Below, one piece after another: positions 52,926 through 63,808 of a DNA stretch of 64,000 nt. The stretch comes from Phoma sp. XZ068 (lineage: Eukaryota > Ascomycota > Dothideomycetes > Pleosporales > Didymellaceae): positions 434,001-498,000 of the forward strand of contig RBKR01000011.1 of assembly GCA_004835665.1 (NCBI GenBank), in the 5' to 3' direction. How positions within the stretch are numbered: position 1 is the first letter of the stretch; each line of letters opens with the position of its first letter. The translations under genes and the position numbers were made by a program. The notes beneath the pieces are model-generated. The model was not told where the DNA came from and did not search any database. It saw nothing but the letters and a program-made list of their open reading frames with translations.

Positions 52926-53484
52926 ACAGATTTGCTTGTTCGAGCTTGCTATATATGGTGTTAGATATGGATGAGGCGGGCAACTGCCCTTGATTTTCTG
53001 GCGTTGGTGGTTCGGGTACTGGGTAACGCAGGCTAACGCAGGCAAGAGGAGGAACGATATCATGAGTTTGGACAGCGATATAGTTGTTTCTGTAGTCTTA
53101 ATCCGTGTACATCACGTTTTTCAATCTTCCTTCAGGTTCCACTCTTCGCGAGTATGATGGTGTTTCCGGTGATACCGTTCATGTCCGTCCTCCTGCCTCT
53201 CCGATTCGTGCATCGAGATCCGCCGACGATGCACCCCCGCGGTTCTTATTCCGAAACAACCCCACGACGCCCTACGGCTTACTCACACACGCCTTCCCGA
53301 TTACAAGTGCATAACTACCCGCGAATAACCCACATCTTTGACTTTTAGTTGCAATTGAAGCTGGTAGGTACATAAATATCCATTACCCCCACTCCGTGCT
53401 CTCGTGAGCCACCCTCAACTACAAACACAAGCTAACGACCTCGGCCCACCGAAGCTCCCCAGCAAGCTCCCCACAGGTCGATAT
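52926..53484. other. intergenic between two plus-strand genes
   Basis: 3' flank of RNR1 and promoter of the YCII gene. A small open frame at 53105-53314 has no domain. Nothing else is supported. Confidence 0.45.
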
Positions 53485-54101
53485 ATGCTCGCTCTCCGCC
53501 CTCTCCGCTCCTCGAGTACGCTTCTCCGCACACGTACATTTGCAATCTTTCGACCAAACGTAGCAAGGACAATGGCCTCGTCAAGTGCGCCGCTGCAGGA
53601 ATGGCTTGTCATTGTGCCGGATCATGAGGGCGCGCTGCAGAAGCGTATCGCGGTTAGGCAGGATCATTTGGGAGGGTTGAAGAAGGATGATGAGAGTTTT
53701 TGGCTTTGGGGAGGTACGTCATGTTCTATTTTGGATTCGTGATCACGTATGGGCTATTGCAAGATGTGTTTGCTTACTTGGCTTGCCGGTTACGCGGCTC
53801 AACTTGCATTTGATTGGGATCGCACATGGTCGGGGACGGTGCCGAGGACAATATAAACGCATATCATACACGCGGTAGGCACAATGCTGACAAGGGACCA
53901 GGTGCTATGCTCGAGGAGCCCATCAAGGAGGGCGACACCGGCCCACCAAAGATGAAGGGTAGTGCGATGCTGATCGGCGCGAAGTCCAAGGAGGAGGTTG
54001 TAGACAGGCTGACCAAGGATATTTATGTTCAGGGTGGCGTGTGGGATATGAGCAAGGTGCAGATTATTCCTTTCAAGAGCGCGCTGAGGAAGGCTTTGTA
54101 G
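53485..54101 (+). CDS. YCII-related domain protein
   Basis: Two exons (53485-53713, 53902-54101; 188-nt intron ending GGGACCAG) give 142 residues. The N-terminus MLALRPLRSSSTLLRTRTFA resembles a mitochondrial presequence. A second in-frame Met (MASSSAPLQEW, 53572) could give a cytosolic form. The YCII core is EWLVIVPDHEGALQKRIAVR, HLGGLKKDDESFWLWGGAML (spliced at Gly-Ala), KMKGSAMLIGAKSKEEVVDR and KDIYVQGGVWDMSKVQIIPF. This is a small ferredoxin-like dimer found widely in fungi, with no established reaction. Confidence 0.87.
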
Positions 54102-54489
54102 AGGAGACAGTGCATGGCAATTGTTCTTAAAGACTGGTAGCCAATAGAAATGAATGGATGTCTTCACAAGGTATATCTGGTCCGTCCAAGAGCGGTCGTA
54201 ATGGCTATGCTATGTCGTGACGCCAGGTTCGTGACCTCTCGTCATGCCAGAAGCCCATGAGGCTAGTTCTAAGACTATCCGATAGATAGTAAAGTGTTCC
54301 AGGCTAGTGCTGGTGCTGGTGCTGGTGCTGGGGATGTTGTCAACGATGTGTCGTAACCGACCTTGTCCTGCAATACGAGAGTTGATGTTAAGTCTATCAT
54401 TTGTTGTAGTGCTATATATGTACTTTGCCCAGAGCACCAGGGTGGGGCTTTCAAGATTGCTCGCTCAAAACTATGCTCTTTGTAGTGCA
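54102..54489. other. convergent intergenic region with a (TGCTGG)n microsatellite
   Basis: Between the YCII stop (+) and the Dabb-protein stop (-). Four perfect TGCTGG units lie at ~54308-54331. Both transcripts must end in this segment. Confidence 0.55.
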
Positions 54490-55055
54490 TCATGCGTTAG
54501 TAAAAACACCCTCCTGGAAGTCAACGACTATCGTCTTCTCTACTACTGCAGCAGCAGCATCCTTGAATACTTGATGCGCAGGATCGTCTTTTACGAAATA
54601 GTCGCGCTCCTCTCTTGACTTGAATCTGAGGATGAAAGCGTGGCTTATCCCGTCCTGTTGGCGCATGTCAGAAGCTTGTGTGACCACAGATCCAGGGTCA
54701 CGGGTACCTGCAGGCCCTCAGTGGACGTATCTTTTCCACCAGTAATCGACAAAATATATGGTCTACGTGTGTCTGGGTGAAGGCACGACTTCTTCAAACC
54801 AAAAAACTTTGACGTGATCTGCGACCAGTTAGGCCTGTGCGCAAGGTGTTCTAGAGCGTTGCATACCTCCTTGACAGCAAACGCGCCGGTTTCCTTGAAT
54901 TGGAAAAGGACAACGTGCGTCGTGTACGGTATCAGTGGAGCATGGCTGCCAAAGAGATATACCGACCATTGCACAATTGAATTGGAGAAGACGACCAGCA
55001 CCGCGACGCAGAGGATGAACGTTAGGGCACCGAAAGCTTTCCTCGGGATAAGCAT
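54490..55055 (-). CDS. Dabb (stress-responsive alpha/beta barrel) protein with N-terminal membrane anchor
   Basis: Two exons (54708-55055, 54490-54654) give 170 residues. A hydrophobic helix at ~8-30 (FGALTFILCVAVLVVFSNSI) could be a signal anchor. The barrel begins THVVLFQFKETGAFAVKEVC with the conserved His, continues to SITGGKDTSTEGLQ, and after splicing resumes DGISHAFILRFKSREERDYF and VKDDPAHQVFKDAAA. It ends VVDFQEGVFTNA. Dabb proteins are small dimers linked to stress or to enzymes acting on polyketides and cannabinoids; no function is assigned here. The intron is short (53 nt) and phase 0. Confidence 0.83.
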
Positions 55056-55686
55056 CCTCGCGGTTAAGGGGTTCCCTGTGCTTGCGCAAAGACGTGTGGA
55101 CCGCGCGCGTACTTTGTGGGGTGATCGCCGAAAACTGGAGTTATGCGCCTTGCGTCTTCAATTCGACATTTGGCGCACGCACGAGGGCAACAATGATAAC
55201 GATGACTTTCTCCCGCTGCTCCGTGTTCTCCTGTGCCGTACTCCAGTAGTTCACGTGAGGGGTGAGCGCTAAACCCAAGAGCTCCAGAAGTGGCGGTCCT
55301 GGTCATAGCTCTTCAAGCTCCTTCCTCATCTGTGACGTACCTGAACATCAACCTCCATGTTCGCGAGTCGCGAGACGGCAGAAGCACGTAGAAGCTCATG
55401 CAATTTCATCATGCCAAACAATCGCGAACGCACAGTCCAGATCGCTCCAAGGCAGTGGGGCTACTTGCCTCATAGACACGGCTTAAGCTGGATTTCGTAG
55501 CCCATTGGTCTACGCTTGGCGTGACGTCACATTGTGTCACGGGTTGCCAGTGCAAGCCATCGTTGCGTGCCGCGAGTACAAAAGCATCCTGTACCGCTTG
55601 TTTCTCTGCCATCATCACCACTCAGATACACATCACCAGTACTTTCCACCAATTCTTCCATCTCCAACAACATCACATCACTCACA
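55056..55686. other. divergent intergenic region
   Basis: 631 bp between the Dabb gene (-) and the DUF1761 gene (+). The last ~150 bp are CA/CT-rich (CATCACCA, CCATCTCC), typical of a fungal leader. No gene is supported. Confidence 0.45.
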
Positions 55687-56320
55687 ATGGCCTCCCTCAG
55701 CTGTAAGTAACCCCATGTTTACCAGCTCCATCAGTTGGCATATATCGAGCCCGATCACGCAATCCCTGCGTGTTTTGATCAAAGTACAACTCAATTTGTA
55801 TCAATGGCTAACATAGAATCCATCAGACCTTCCTCCTGTCAAGCCCTCTGCCATCGCCCTCGGCACGGCCTTCAACCACGCTGTCTCCCTTGCCGTTCTC
55901 GGCCCCGTTTTCGGTGACGCCTACCGCCGCGCACAGCAAGCCAACTCCAAGGAGGAGTACTTCCACTCCAAGGAGGCTGCCACCGCCGCTGCCTCGTGGG
56001 GTAGCTCCATTGTCGGCTCTGCCGTCCAGGCGTACGGTGTTGGTGCTCTCATCAACGCTACCGGCACCCTCACCTACAAGGGCGCTGCTTACCTCGGCTC
56101 ATTGATCTTCTTCGCTTCCGCTGCACCTTCCGTACGTCATTCCTCTCTGTCGTCTTTTCCCCGACTGTTCACTAACAATGCCTAGATCGTCTCCCAGGTC
56201 CTGACCGAGAAGCGCCCTCTTGACACCATCGCCATCGGCGCTGTTGCCCGCGTCTTCGAGACCGTCGGTCTTTCCCTATTCCTCACCTACTGGGGCACCC
56301 GCACCAACCCCTTCGAGTAA
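55687..56320 (+). CDS. DUF1761 family membrane protein
   Basis: Three exons (55687-55702, 55827-56131, 56186-56320) give 151 residues. Exon 1 is 16 nt (MASLS plus one base). The product is hydrophobic with about four membrane helices: SAIALGTAFNHAVSLAVLGP, WGSSIVGSAVQAYGVGALIN, AAYLGSLIFFASAAPSIV and a C-terminal ARVFETVGLSLFLTYWGT. This matches DUF1761, small four-helix membrane proteins of unknown function common in ascomycetes. G/C-ended codons and the strong Kozak-like CACAATGG context suggest high expression. Confidence 0.85.
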
Positions 56321-57291
56321 ATCACTCGCTAGGAGTTAAGTGTCTTGTTTTCCATCTTTGGCGGCTTAAAATGAGTTCGTCAGTACATGGCGTCGTGGAG
56401 AAAGAAGCGATATGATGTGAGCCTACAGCAGGCCTGCTTCGATTATGATATGTAACATTACCTCTATGAATGGTTTAATTCTTCAAAACGCCTCGCACCT
56501 ACTGCTGTGCCTGTGATGTGCTTGTACACCATACTTTTTCGGTCAGAACCCCCTGCCAACCGCGTCTCCTTTCTCTCCAGTGTATACTATTAGATGCTAT
56601 GTTGTTCGCTTTGTCTGCGCTCACGTTCGAGCATGATTGTCATCTAGCTTCACGTACGGTGCATGGCTAGGCCACGTCATCTTTTCATACGTTTGCAGGA
56701 CTGCAGCATTGACTGGATTTGTTTGCCGTTGGTATCCGATCTCTGGAGATTGGTGGCTTGTCACGTAATGCATGTGACCCGTGTCGAAGTGTTAGCTCAG
56801 GTCGAATACCAAGCACGTCAGAGAGAGAGATACGATCGCCGTTAGCGCCGATCATCATAGAACACGAACTGGGCTAGAAGGCTTAAGCTTTAATGCCGAA
56901 CTACATGCTAAGCAGCACCGAACATCATGTCGATTCTGGCAGCTACTTTACAGGAGATCTGCCTCGAAATTGGGAGAGTGTGTGTCGACCTCTTGCGCTA
57001 GATTTAGTCTGGAATTCATGCTGGTGCTTTTGCTACCTAAAGCTTCTCACAGGCCCCCATGCTCTTTTCGTTCTGCTCCGACATCCGGTGCTGTGTTCAC
57101 CCTGTCCGCAATCTTCCATCACGTTGCTGTTGTAGCATACAAGAGCCGCAGCGCATCAGCGCACAGCATGTCCTGAACCTGGCTGTCGGAGACACAAGAT
57201 TATTGACGGAAAATATAATCGAGGTATAACGCGTGTTTTCGTAGAATCCGAGACGTTCAAATTGTGACCACTGTTGCACAACGGGCCAGCC
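56321..57291. other. convergent intergenic region
   Basis: About 1 kb between the DUF1761 stop and the deacetylase stop. It is AT-richer at 56330-56600. No gene, tRNA or repeat is supported. Confidence 0.45.
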
Positions 57292-58107
57292 TCAGCTTTC
57301 TATACGGCCCCTTTCTATTCTCCCAGTAGCTTCAAGCAACCCCGTCACAGTAGTAATCGTATACCCTCTCCTCTTCAGCTCAGGCAGCACTTTGCGCAGC
57401 ATTGGCAGCGTCCAACTCCTCCGATCATGACAGATGATGATACCGCCCGGTCGTGCCATACTCAAAATGTGCCTTGCGTTCACCGCTGGATATGGAATCT
57501 GCGGATCATGGGGATAGATACTGCCTAGAACCATCTGATACCCCAGCTCTTTGATCTGCGCTCTCATGCTGGTGCTAAAGAATCCAGAGCCAGGACGGAA
57601 GTACTTCGGTGGCCGCGGCACATCAGCAGCTGCATATGTACCGTTGATCGAGCTCTCAACCTCCCTCATTTCCGACTCCAATTTCGCCGGCGATAAAGAG
57701 CGAGAAGGCTCGTCGTGCATGGCGTGGTTGCCAAGTTCCATGCCGCTCCCCACCATGTCTTTCAGGATCTCTTCTCTTCCTGCAACCTGTCCGCCAATGA
57801 CGAAGAATGTTGCATGTGCATCGTTTTCGTTCAGCACTTCCAAGATCCCCCTCGTGTTTTCTGATGGCGCATCATCCATGGTCAACGCAATCACCTTTTG
57901 CGACGTGGGCACGTGCCACAACACGTCTGGCCAGCGACGTTGGAAATATCGTATCAGAGTGTTTGGAGGTTTATAGATACAATAGAACGGAAAGATGAAT
58001 GTGCAGATTGTTGCAAACAGGATGAACATTGCGAAGAGCCGGGAGCGACGCGCACGACGCTGTAGTTTAGAAGGGAGGCGGAAGAGCCGGCACGCGGGGC
58101 GGTACAT
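57292..58107 (-). CDS. polysaccharide deacetylase family protein (NodB/CE4), membrane anchored
   Basis: Single exon, 271 residues. A basic N-terminus and one membrane helix (~26-45, AMFILFATICTFIFPFYCIY) make it a type II membrane protein. The NodB fold follows: VIALTMDDAPSENTRGILEV (motif 1, catalytic Asp-Asp), HATFFVIGGQVAGREEIL, MELGNHAMHDEPSRSLSP (motif 2), YFRPGSGFFSTSMRAQIKEL (motif 3) and GGIIICHDRRSWTLPMLRKV (motif 5). Typical members remove acetyl groups from chitin or related sugars using a metal held by Asp-His-His. Motif 2 has His-x-x-His-Asp instead of the usual His-x-x-x-His, so the metal site is altered or belongs to a divergent subfamily. The substrate is unknown. Confidence 0.87.
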   Translation of the reverse strand: MYRPACRLFRLPSKLQRRARRSRLFAMFILFATICTFIFPFYCIYKPPNTLIRYFQRRWPDVLWHVPTSQKVIALTMDDAPSENTRGILEVLNENDAHATFFVIGGQVAGREEILKDMVGSGMELGNHAMHDEPSRSLSPAKLESEMREVESSINGTYAAADVPRPPKYFRPGSGFFSTSMRAQIKELGYQMVLGSIYPHDPQIPYPAVNARHILSMARPGGIIICHDRRSWTLPMLRKVLPELKRRGYTITTVTGLLEATGRIERGRIES

Positions 58108-59202
58108 TGGGTGCCGCTGTTTAGTGGTGAGAACCGTATGATCATGTTTTTGTGAAGAGCATCGATATTCTGGAACTCGGTGTCGTTATCTAGATTGTTT
58201 GTGAGTGTGAGCGACGTGGATCAAAGGGGGTTAGAGTTGCAGGGATCATGGGTTGGACGCGTCCGCTAGCGTGGTGGAGCAGAGCCAAATATTTCTGCAG
58301 CGAGGCTTCATCACTTCCACTCTCAACTTCATGATGGCAACAGCACGCTCGGGAACCGCACGCGACATCTATTATGTTTGGAGGACGCTGAGTTAACGAG
58401 CGCTGTATGCTTTGTGTTCGCTCTTCAATGAGAAAATACGTCGCTGGCCACCAGAAGCACTGTCTTCTGCACGACGGTCAACCACGATTGCGTACAATCT
58501 ACACAGGAACGAATTTGTCACGCTTGTTCGAAAAGTCCACCTTCGCTACAAGCCCTCTAAGAATATTCCAAGAACGACACCGTGAGCGTTTAATTGACCT
58601 GACTGCCTGTATTGTGGCTACTCGGGTCTCATTGCGCTCATACATATATTTTCTCAGTTGCATCATTGTTCATTGCCATGAAGCATCATACGTTGCCTAT
58701 TGAGGAGTACTGAACTCACGCGACCGAGTTGAATCACCATACCTGCAGCATAAGCTTTGTTATGACATCGATTTGACATTTCTGTGGTTTGAATGCTTGT
58801 ACCAAGCAGCCTACCGCACCCCGGGGATTGTGAAGCCGAAGCCATAGCAATAAGATGGTCTCGAGAAGACGTGCGCAAGAGAGGGATCTTGCATCCTGAG
58901 TTATTCGTGATTTGCGGAGGATATTGTCGTGCGTGTTCACAGTCAAGAGCTCCTAAAACGGCACATCTCACACAGCTCACATGCACTGCCACGTCTCTAG
59001 CCATTATTCTCATCTCGCGATCATGCATGGAAGCAAACAATTCGGCAGATGGATCGACAGATAAGTAAAATTGCAAACAGCCCATCTGATTTAACATAGT
59101 GCAACAAATTAAGTGGGTCAGAACGGTTGTATGCAAACAGTCGTCTATTGGGTATTTCATCACACCGATCACATTACCAGCTTCCTCGAACCAGCCTCTT
59201 CT
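58108..59202. other. intergenic
   Basis: 1.1 kb between the deacetylase start and the stop of the AIF-like gene, both on the minus strand. A 169-residue minus frame at 58663-59172 lacks any domain and has Cys- and Arg-rich random composition. No gene is supported. Confidence 0.45.
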
Positions 59203-60501
59203 TTACAGCATTGCTTGCGTGATATCCGCTCCCCTCCTCGCCCACACCCCATCAATGCCCATGTCGAACTTGCCATCATCCTTGTGCATAACCACCGGCT
59301 CGTCACTCCCTTCGCTCCCATCACGTCTGGGATTCCTAAAAATGACGCTCTTCTCAATCCCCAGTGTCAAGTGAATCGCTGCTGGATCTGTGACTTCATA
59401 CTTTTCTAGCTCTTCCTTGTTGCCAGAGAGCAAATGCTGGATATTCTTTGTGACAACCTCGACCTGCTTCAGCGCCGGTCTCGCAGCTTTATGCGCCTTC
59501 GTCGCTGCGATGTCGCCGAGGGCGAAGATGTTGGGGTATCTCTCATTCTGAATCTGAAGCGAGTCTTTGACCTTGATGAAGGACTGGTCGTCGATACATT
59601 CCGGCGCCAGAGTAGCCAGGATGTCAGACTGTGGTGTCTGGCCTGTCGAAATGACCGCGAAGTCAGCCACAACTTTCGTCCCATCTTGCAGCTCAACGTT
59701 GAACTCTGAGCCATCGGTTGGGTACCCTCCTTCTGGTAGCACTACTCTCCCCTTGCCTAGCACAGTCTCAACGCCCAGCTCGTCGAATCTTTGCCGCACG
59801 ACAGAGTGCAAACCGGGATGGAACTTGCTCATGACATTCGCCCGTGAGTGTACCAGCGTGACGCTCTTCTGCGGAAACAGCTGCTTGATGTCCGTGGCCA
59901 TTTGCACGCCTACTGCGCCGCCGCCAATAATGACAATCTTCTTGCTGGCTTCAACCTGCGCAGCATGCTTCCTCAAATACGCCGTCCCATCCAACTTTTC
60001 GCTACCGGGCAGCGTACTCGGCGGACTCAGTTTCGTCCCTGTAGTAATCGCCAGCGCAGCATAAGGAATTCTATTCGTCTTCTGCCCGGCCAGGTCAACT
60101 TCACGATCCAAAACAATCTCCTCTTTCGTCAGCTCGAGGGCTTTGGCCTGGATGATGAGACCCTCCTGTCCGAGTCTGCTCTTTTGGTAGGGGATGAATG
60201 CCTTGTGTGTGTCGACTTTCGTTGTAAGCGCATACCGCGGGAAAGCAAAGAGATGCTGGAAATGACTGTTCTTCTCGACCAGCAGTACTCGAAAGCGGCC
60301 CTCTGATGTTTTGGCCAGGGATTCGGCGAGGTTGAGTCCGACGTAGGAGCCGCCTACTACGACCACGTTCTTCGTGATTGGGTTTGATGCCGACATGACG
60401 GATCTAAGCATGGGGATTCCTGTGGATTGAAGAAAAATGGAGAATAAGAGCAAGAGAAAGGCAAAGCCGACCTTTTTGTACATAGAATTGGGAGTAAGCA
60501 T
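59203..60501 (-). CDS. AIF/FSP1 (AMID)-like FAD-dependent NAD(P)H oxidoreductase
   Basis: Single exon, 432 residues. A hydrophobic N-terminal segment (~9-27) may anchor the protein or act as a signal. The FAD fold is NVVVVGGSYVGLNLAESLA and the NAD(P) fold is KIVIIGGGAVGVQMATDI. The second FAD contact is YPNIFALGDIAATKAHKAA. The active-site region FQHLFAFPRY and the C-terminal KSVIFRNP motif match the AIFM2/FSP1 and yeast Aif1 group. These flavoproteins reduce quinones or act in oxidative stress and cell death. An internal Met (MSASNPITKN, 37) would give a soluble form. Confidence 0.88.
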   Translation of the reverse strand: MLTPNSMYKKVGFAFLLLLFSIFLQSTGIPMLRSVMSASNPITKNVVVVGGSYVGLNLAESLAKTSEGRFRVLLVEKNSHFQHLFAFPRYALTTKVDTHKAFIPYQKSRLGQEGLIIQAKALELTKEEIVLDREVDLAGQKTNRIPYAALAITTGTKLSPPSTLPGSEKLDGTAYLRKHAAQVEASKKIVIIGGGAVGVQMATDIKQLFPQKSVTLVHSRANVMSKFHPGLHSVVRQRFDELGVETVLGKGRVVLPEGGYPTDGSEFNVELQDGTKVVADFAVISTGQTPQSDILATLAPECIDDQSFIKVKDSLQIQNERYPNIFALGDIAATKAHKAARPALKQVEVVTKNIQHLLSGNKEELEKYEVTDPAAIHLTLGIEKSVIFRNPRRDGSEGSDEPVVMHKDDGKFDMGIDGVWARRGADITQAML

Positions 60502-60803
60502 ATGCCGGGGGTTTCTGCCTACTTATCAGATCAAGCGCCGTTGTCGGAAGAATGTTTAGCAGGGTTATCAGATCCCGCTCGGTGCTTGGATCGGCCGAAC
60601 CGGCACATCTGCGATCTATGTCCGGCAGGACGCCACGGAGCTTTACCCACATCCCGACAACAATTCCGCGCTTACGTGGTCACCAAAGCGTCATCTGTCA
60701 GACTCTGACGTTTAAATTAGAGCGGCAGTTATTATATGGGTATCTAAGCAAAGTCAAGTAGTAGTCAGGCAGACGTAGCTAACGCCTGCTCGAAGGACAT
60801 GGA
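60502..60803. other. intergenic
   Basis: Promoter of the AIF-like gene and 3' flank of MLH3, both on the minus strand. Nothing else is seen. Confidence 0.45.
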
Positions 60804-63800
60804 TCATGCCTTCCATTTCTTCCACGCGTCCACGAAACTTCCCTCTTTATGCTCCTTAACGCTTCCGAAAACATCACCAGCATGTCCTAACCTTCCCAAG
60901 TCAACGATTGGTACCATACTCGGCCTCCCATGCGCACACATGAAGGGGAAAACACAACCCGCCAGCTGTGCCACTAAGCTCCTGCACTCTTCTAGGCTTA
61001 ACTCGTCATTGAACATAATGGCCGATCGACAGGCGCGAGAATTGATCATTTCCACGAGGCCCGGCGGGCAGGCGGCTATCCTCTTTACCCAATTTGTGTG
61101 TTCATCATTAGGTGCAGTTGGTGCGAGGGGTGGAGATTCGACGTACTTCCACACCGCAGAACGCAGAAAAGAAATCAAGAGTTGAGGATCAGCTTTGCAG
61201 CGTTCTGAGATACCGGGTGGTAAGGTTGTGACAAAAAGCTTGCATGAGTCGTTCTTTGTCGTGCCAGGTTTACTGCCGAGAGAAGCAAAGTTGATATCGT
61301 ACAGAATGCCCCAAGCAGCAAACTGGGCTGAGAATGTCTCGAAGTGCGCATGCTCGTGTGGTGGAATCGCGAATTGTAATGGCTTTTCGAGGATGTCGAA
61401 CCCGACCGAGGAGCTCAGTCCAAGCTTCGACTGGTAGCGTGAGTGCGCATTGCTGTACGCTGGGCGACAAAGGTCGCTCAAAAGTGATTCGACTTGAATG
61501 CGTTCGTCTGCCGCGTGTTGATCAACCAGGACCATTGTGTCAGTAGCAGTCGACTTTCTCTCACAATTCGCAGACGAGACAGCCATCCTAACTAGGATGA
61601 ACTTCTTGTCGACTTGCGAGATGACTTCAGCATTGTATAGGGCGTCTTTTGAGAGCTTGGCTGAGCTTGAACCTGCATTGTTGAACGTATTTTGCATTGC
61701 AAAATGAGAGCAATACGTGGCTCCTTGTTGTGAACGCTGGGTTTCTCCTTGCTCTAGGTCACCCTGAAGCGATAGTTGCTGGATACCTTGTTCGCTTGGC
61801 TTAAAAACCGGATTATTCCAAGTTTGCAATAGTCCATCCAGCCACGGCGTCTTTACAGGAATGGCAGTAGCAGGCTTGGGGGCCATCCGAATTGATTTGT
61901 TTGTGTCCATGCTTATGGTTGTAGTCGACAAAGCTGCAGGATTCGTTTGAGGGCGCGACTGTCGAGGCGACATCACGCATCCTGTCCGAGCGTTTAGTAA
62001 ATAAGATTTTCTTGTTGAGGGATCAGTCCACAACACAGCCTCATCTTTGTCATCTGTGACAGACGTAGTGTTGTTCCCAGGCTTAGATGAGGCCGAAGGC
62101 GCAACCTCGCCTAAGGCTCCCTTAAAAATGGGGGCAACATCGAACGCAGCATACTCTTGTGGTCTCTCACTAAATGGTGATTGACCATCAGTGCCCTCCA
62201 TGGTGGGATTGGGAAAGGGTTGAACATAAGCGTCTGTCCTGGGTTTTGGTGCTGCGCTTGTCACGTCGAAGAAGCTGGACCTCCCACTCTTGATACGCGA
62301 CCAGTCCGCAAAAGCTTGTTGGCGTGGCTTTTCAAGTATATTCCCCAAAGGGGGCACCACTGGTACCTTCTTGCTTGTGGTATCTTCCCTTTCAAACATC
62401 AAGCTGTGACACCCTTTTGAAGGCCTTGCCGTTGTGCCCGGTGAAGATGGACGCTGTTTCGGGTGCGTGCGATCTTGCCCGTCCGATTTGCCTGAGAGGG
62501 TCGATGGTACCTTGGTTCGAACTAACGGCTGATGCGATTTTCTCGGACGGAAGTGATGGACAGAGAGCCATTGTGTAATCATGGCGTCAAGAATGCCTAT
62601 CACTGCCTGCAGATTGGTCTCATCTTCGATGAAACGTGCTTCCAATCCATTTGCGGCCTGCCTGTCCTTCAACAAGATACGCAGGTGGAACATTGGGTAT
62701 CTTTCGACACCTTTGCGCGTCCTAAGTTGCCGGTTTTTGTACCCATCGTTCTTGAAACGCTTGTCTGACTGCCGGCGCAGCTTTTCTTGCTCGTCTATGT
62801 CGGCATTGTCCTCGATGGTGCCAAAGCTGGACATTGCAAATACACGGTTGACCTGATGGAATAGTTCATTACGTCCAATTTCGCTGGACAGGGGTTGCAA
62901 GCCGAAGGATATGAACTGCACATGTTTCGTCGGCGACGGTTCGAGCGAGATTGCCCCCTTTACGGAAAAGGCAGTCGTCGAAGCAGTCGCAGGTACCCAG
63001 GAGGGCCATTCATTGACAGCAATATAATTTGCTTGTGTCATGATGTGGAGCAGCGACGAAAGATAGGTAGACCGTTGGTTTCCAATTGCTGTGCTACGCT
63101 CATCTCCTACTGCGACTGCACTCGACGTGTTGAGGTTCACGATGGTCTTGTTGTCGCCATCTCGAATTTTGAGCATTATAGGACCTTGCCAGGCCAGGAG
63201 AAGTCCCACTGCATCTTTCTTCAAAGCGTCGCGTAGTCGTTGATGTTCTGCTTTCTGATCCGTGGCCATCGACCGCTGCTTCACCCGTACTGGCATGTTT
63301 CCAAACAAGTTTCGAACCGTGACTCGCGTGCCATGCTTGCTGTGGATATAGTTGTGTGCAGTAGCCGGTATATCCCTCTCTATTGCTTGAGAGTGGTGGA
63401 ACGATATTGAGTTTTGCGACCGGTATGCGTGGTGTTGTGATGTTATCGTCAAGAGGGACATGGCTGAAAGCGAGGCAAGAAAAGTGCCATGTTGACCAAG
63501 CTGAGGCTCGTCTGGCTGATGCTTTGAGGTATCTAGACTGTTGGTATGCATCATAAAGGATATCATGTGTACATACAATAGAGCTTTCCGAGACCGCCAT
63601 TTTGGCAGAACTCTGCAGGTGGTATACCCACGCCATCGTCCTCCACCGTACAGCCACCTCGCGCAAAATCGACGGTGACATCGATCCTGGATGCTTTGGC
63701 ATCAAGTGAGTTCTTCAACAGCTCGATGACAACTCCAGTGAGTGAGCTGATGGTTGCGGAAGACTTGATCTGGGCAACAACCTCATCTGGCAAGGGCCGA

Positions 63801-63808
63801 ATCGACAT
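60804..63808 (-). CDS. MLH3: DNA mismatch repair protein Mlh3 (MutL homologue)
   Basis: Two exons (63577-63808, 60804-63532; 44-nt intron) give 986 residues. The N-terminal GHKL ATPase has ISSLTGVVIELLKNSLDAKA (motif I), VEDDGVGIPPAEF (motif II), LGQHGTFLASLSAMS, and HGTRVTVRNLFGNMPVR (motif III). A long disordered linker (~330-640) follows. The C-terminal endonuclease domain has the metal motif DQHAADERIQVE, ACRSAIMFNDELSLEECRSL and FMCAHGRPSMVPIVDL. These mark the Mlh3 branch, which with Mlh1 nicks DNA in meiotic crossover formation and some mismatch repair. All catalytic motifs are present. The start MSIRPLPDEVV is typical; the frame upstream to 63931 is leader. Confidence 0.95.

Noticed and set aside
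58663..59172. 169-residue minus-strand frame upstream of the deacetylase
   Set aside because: No recognisable motif and several equally long frames overlap it.
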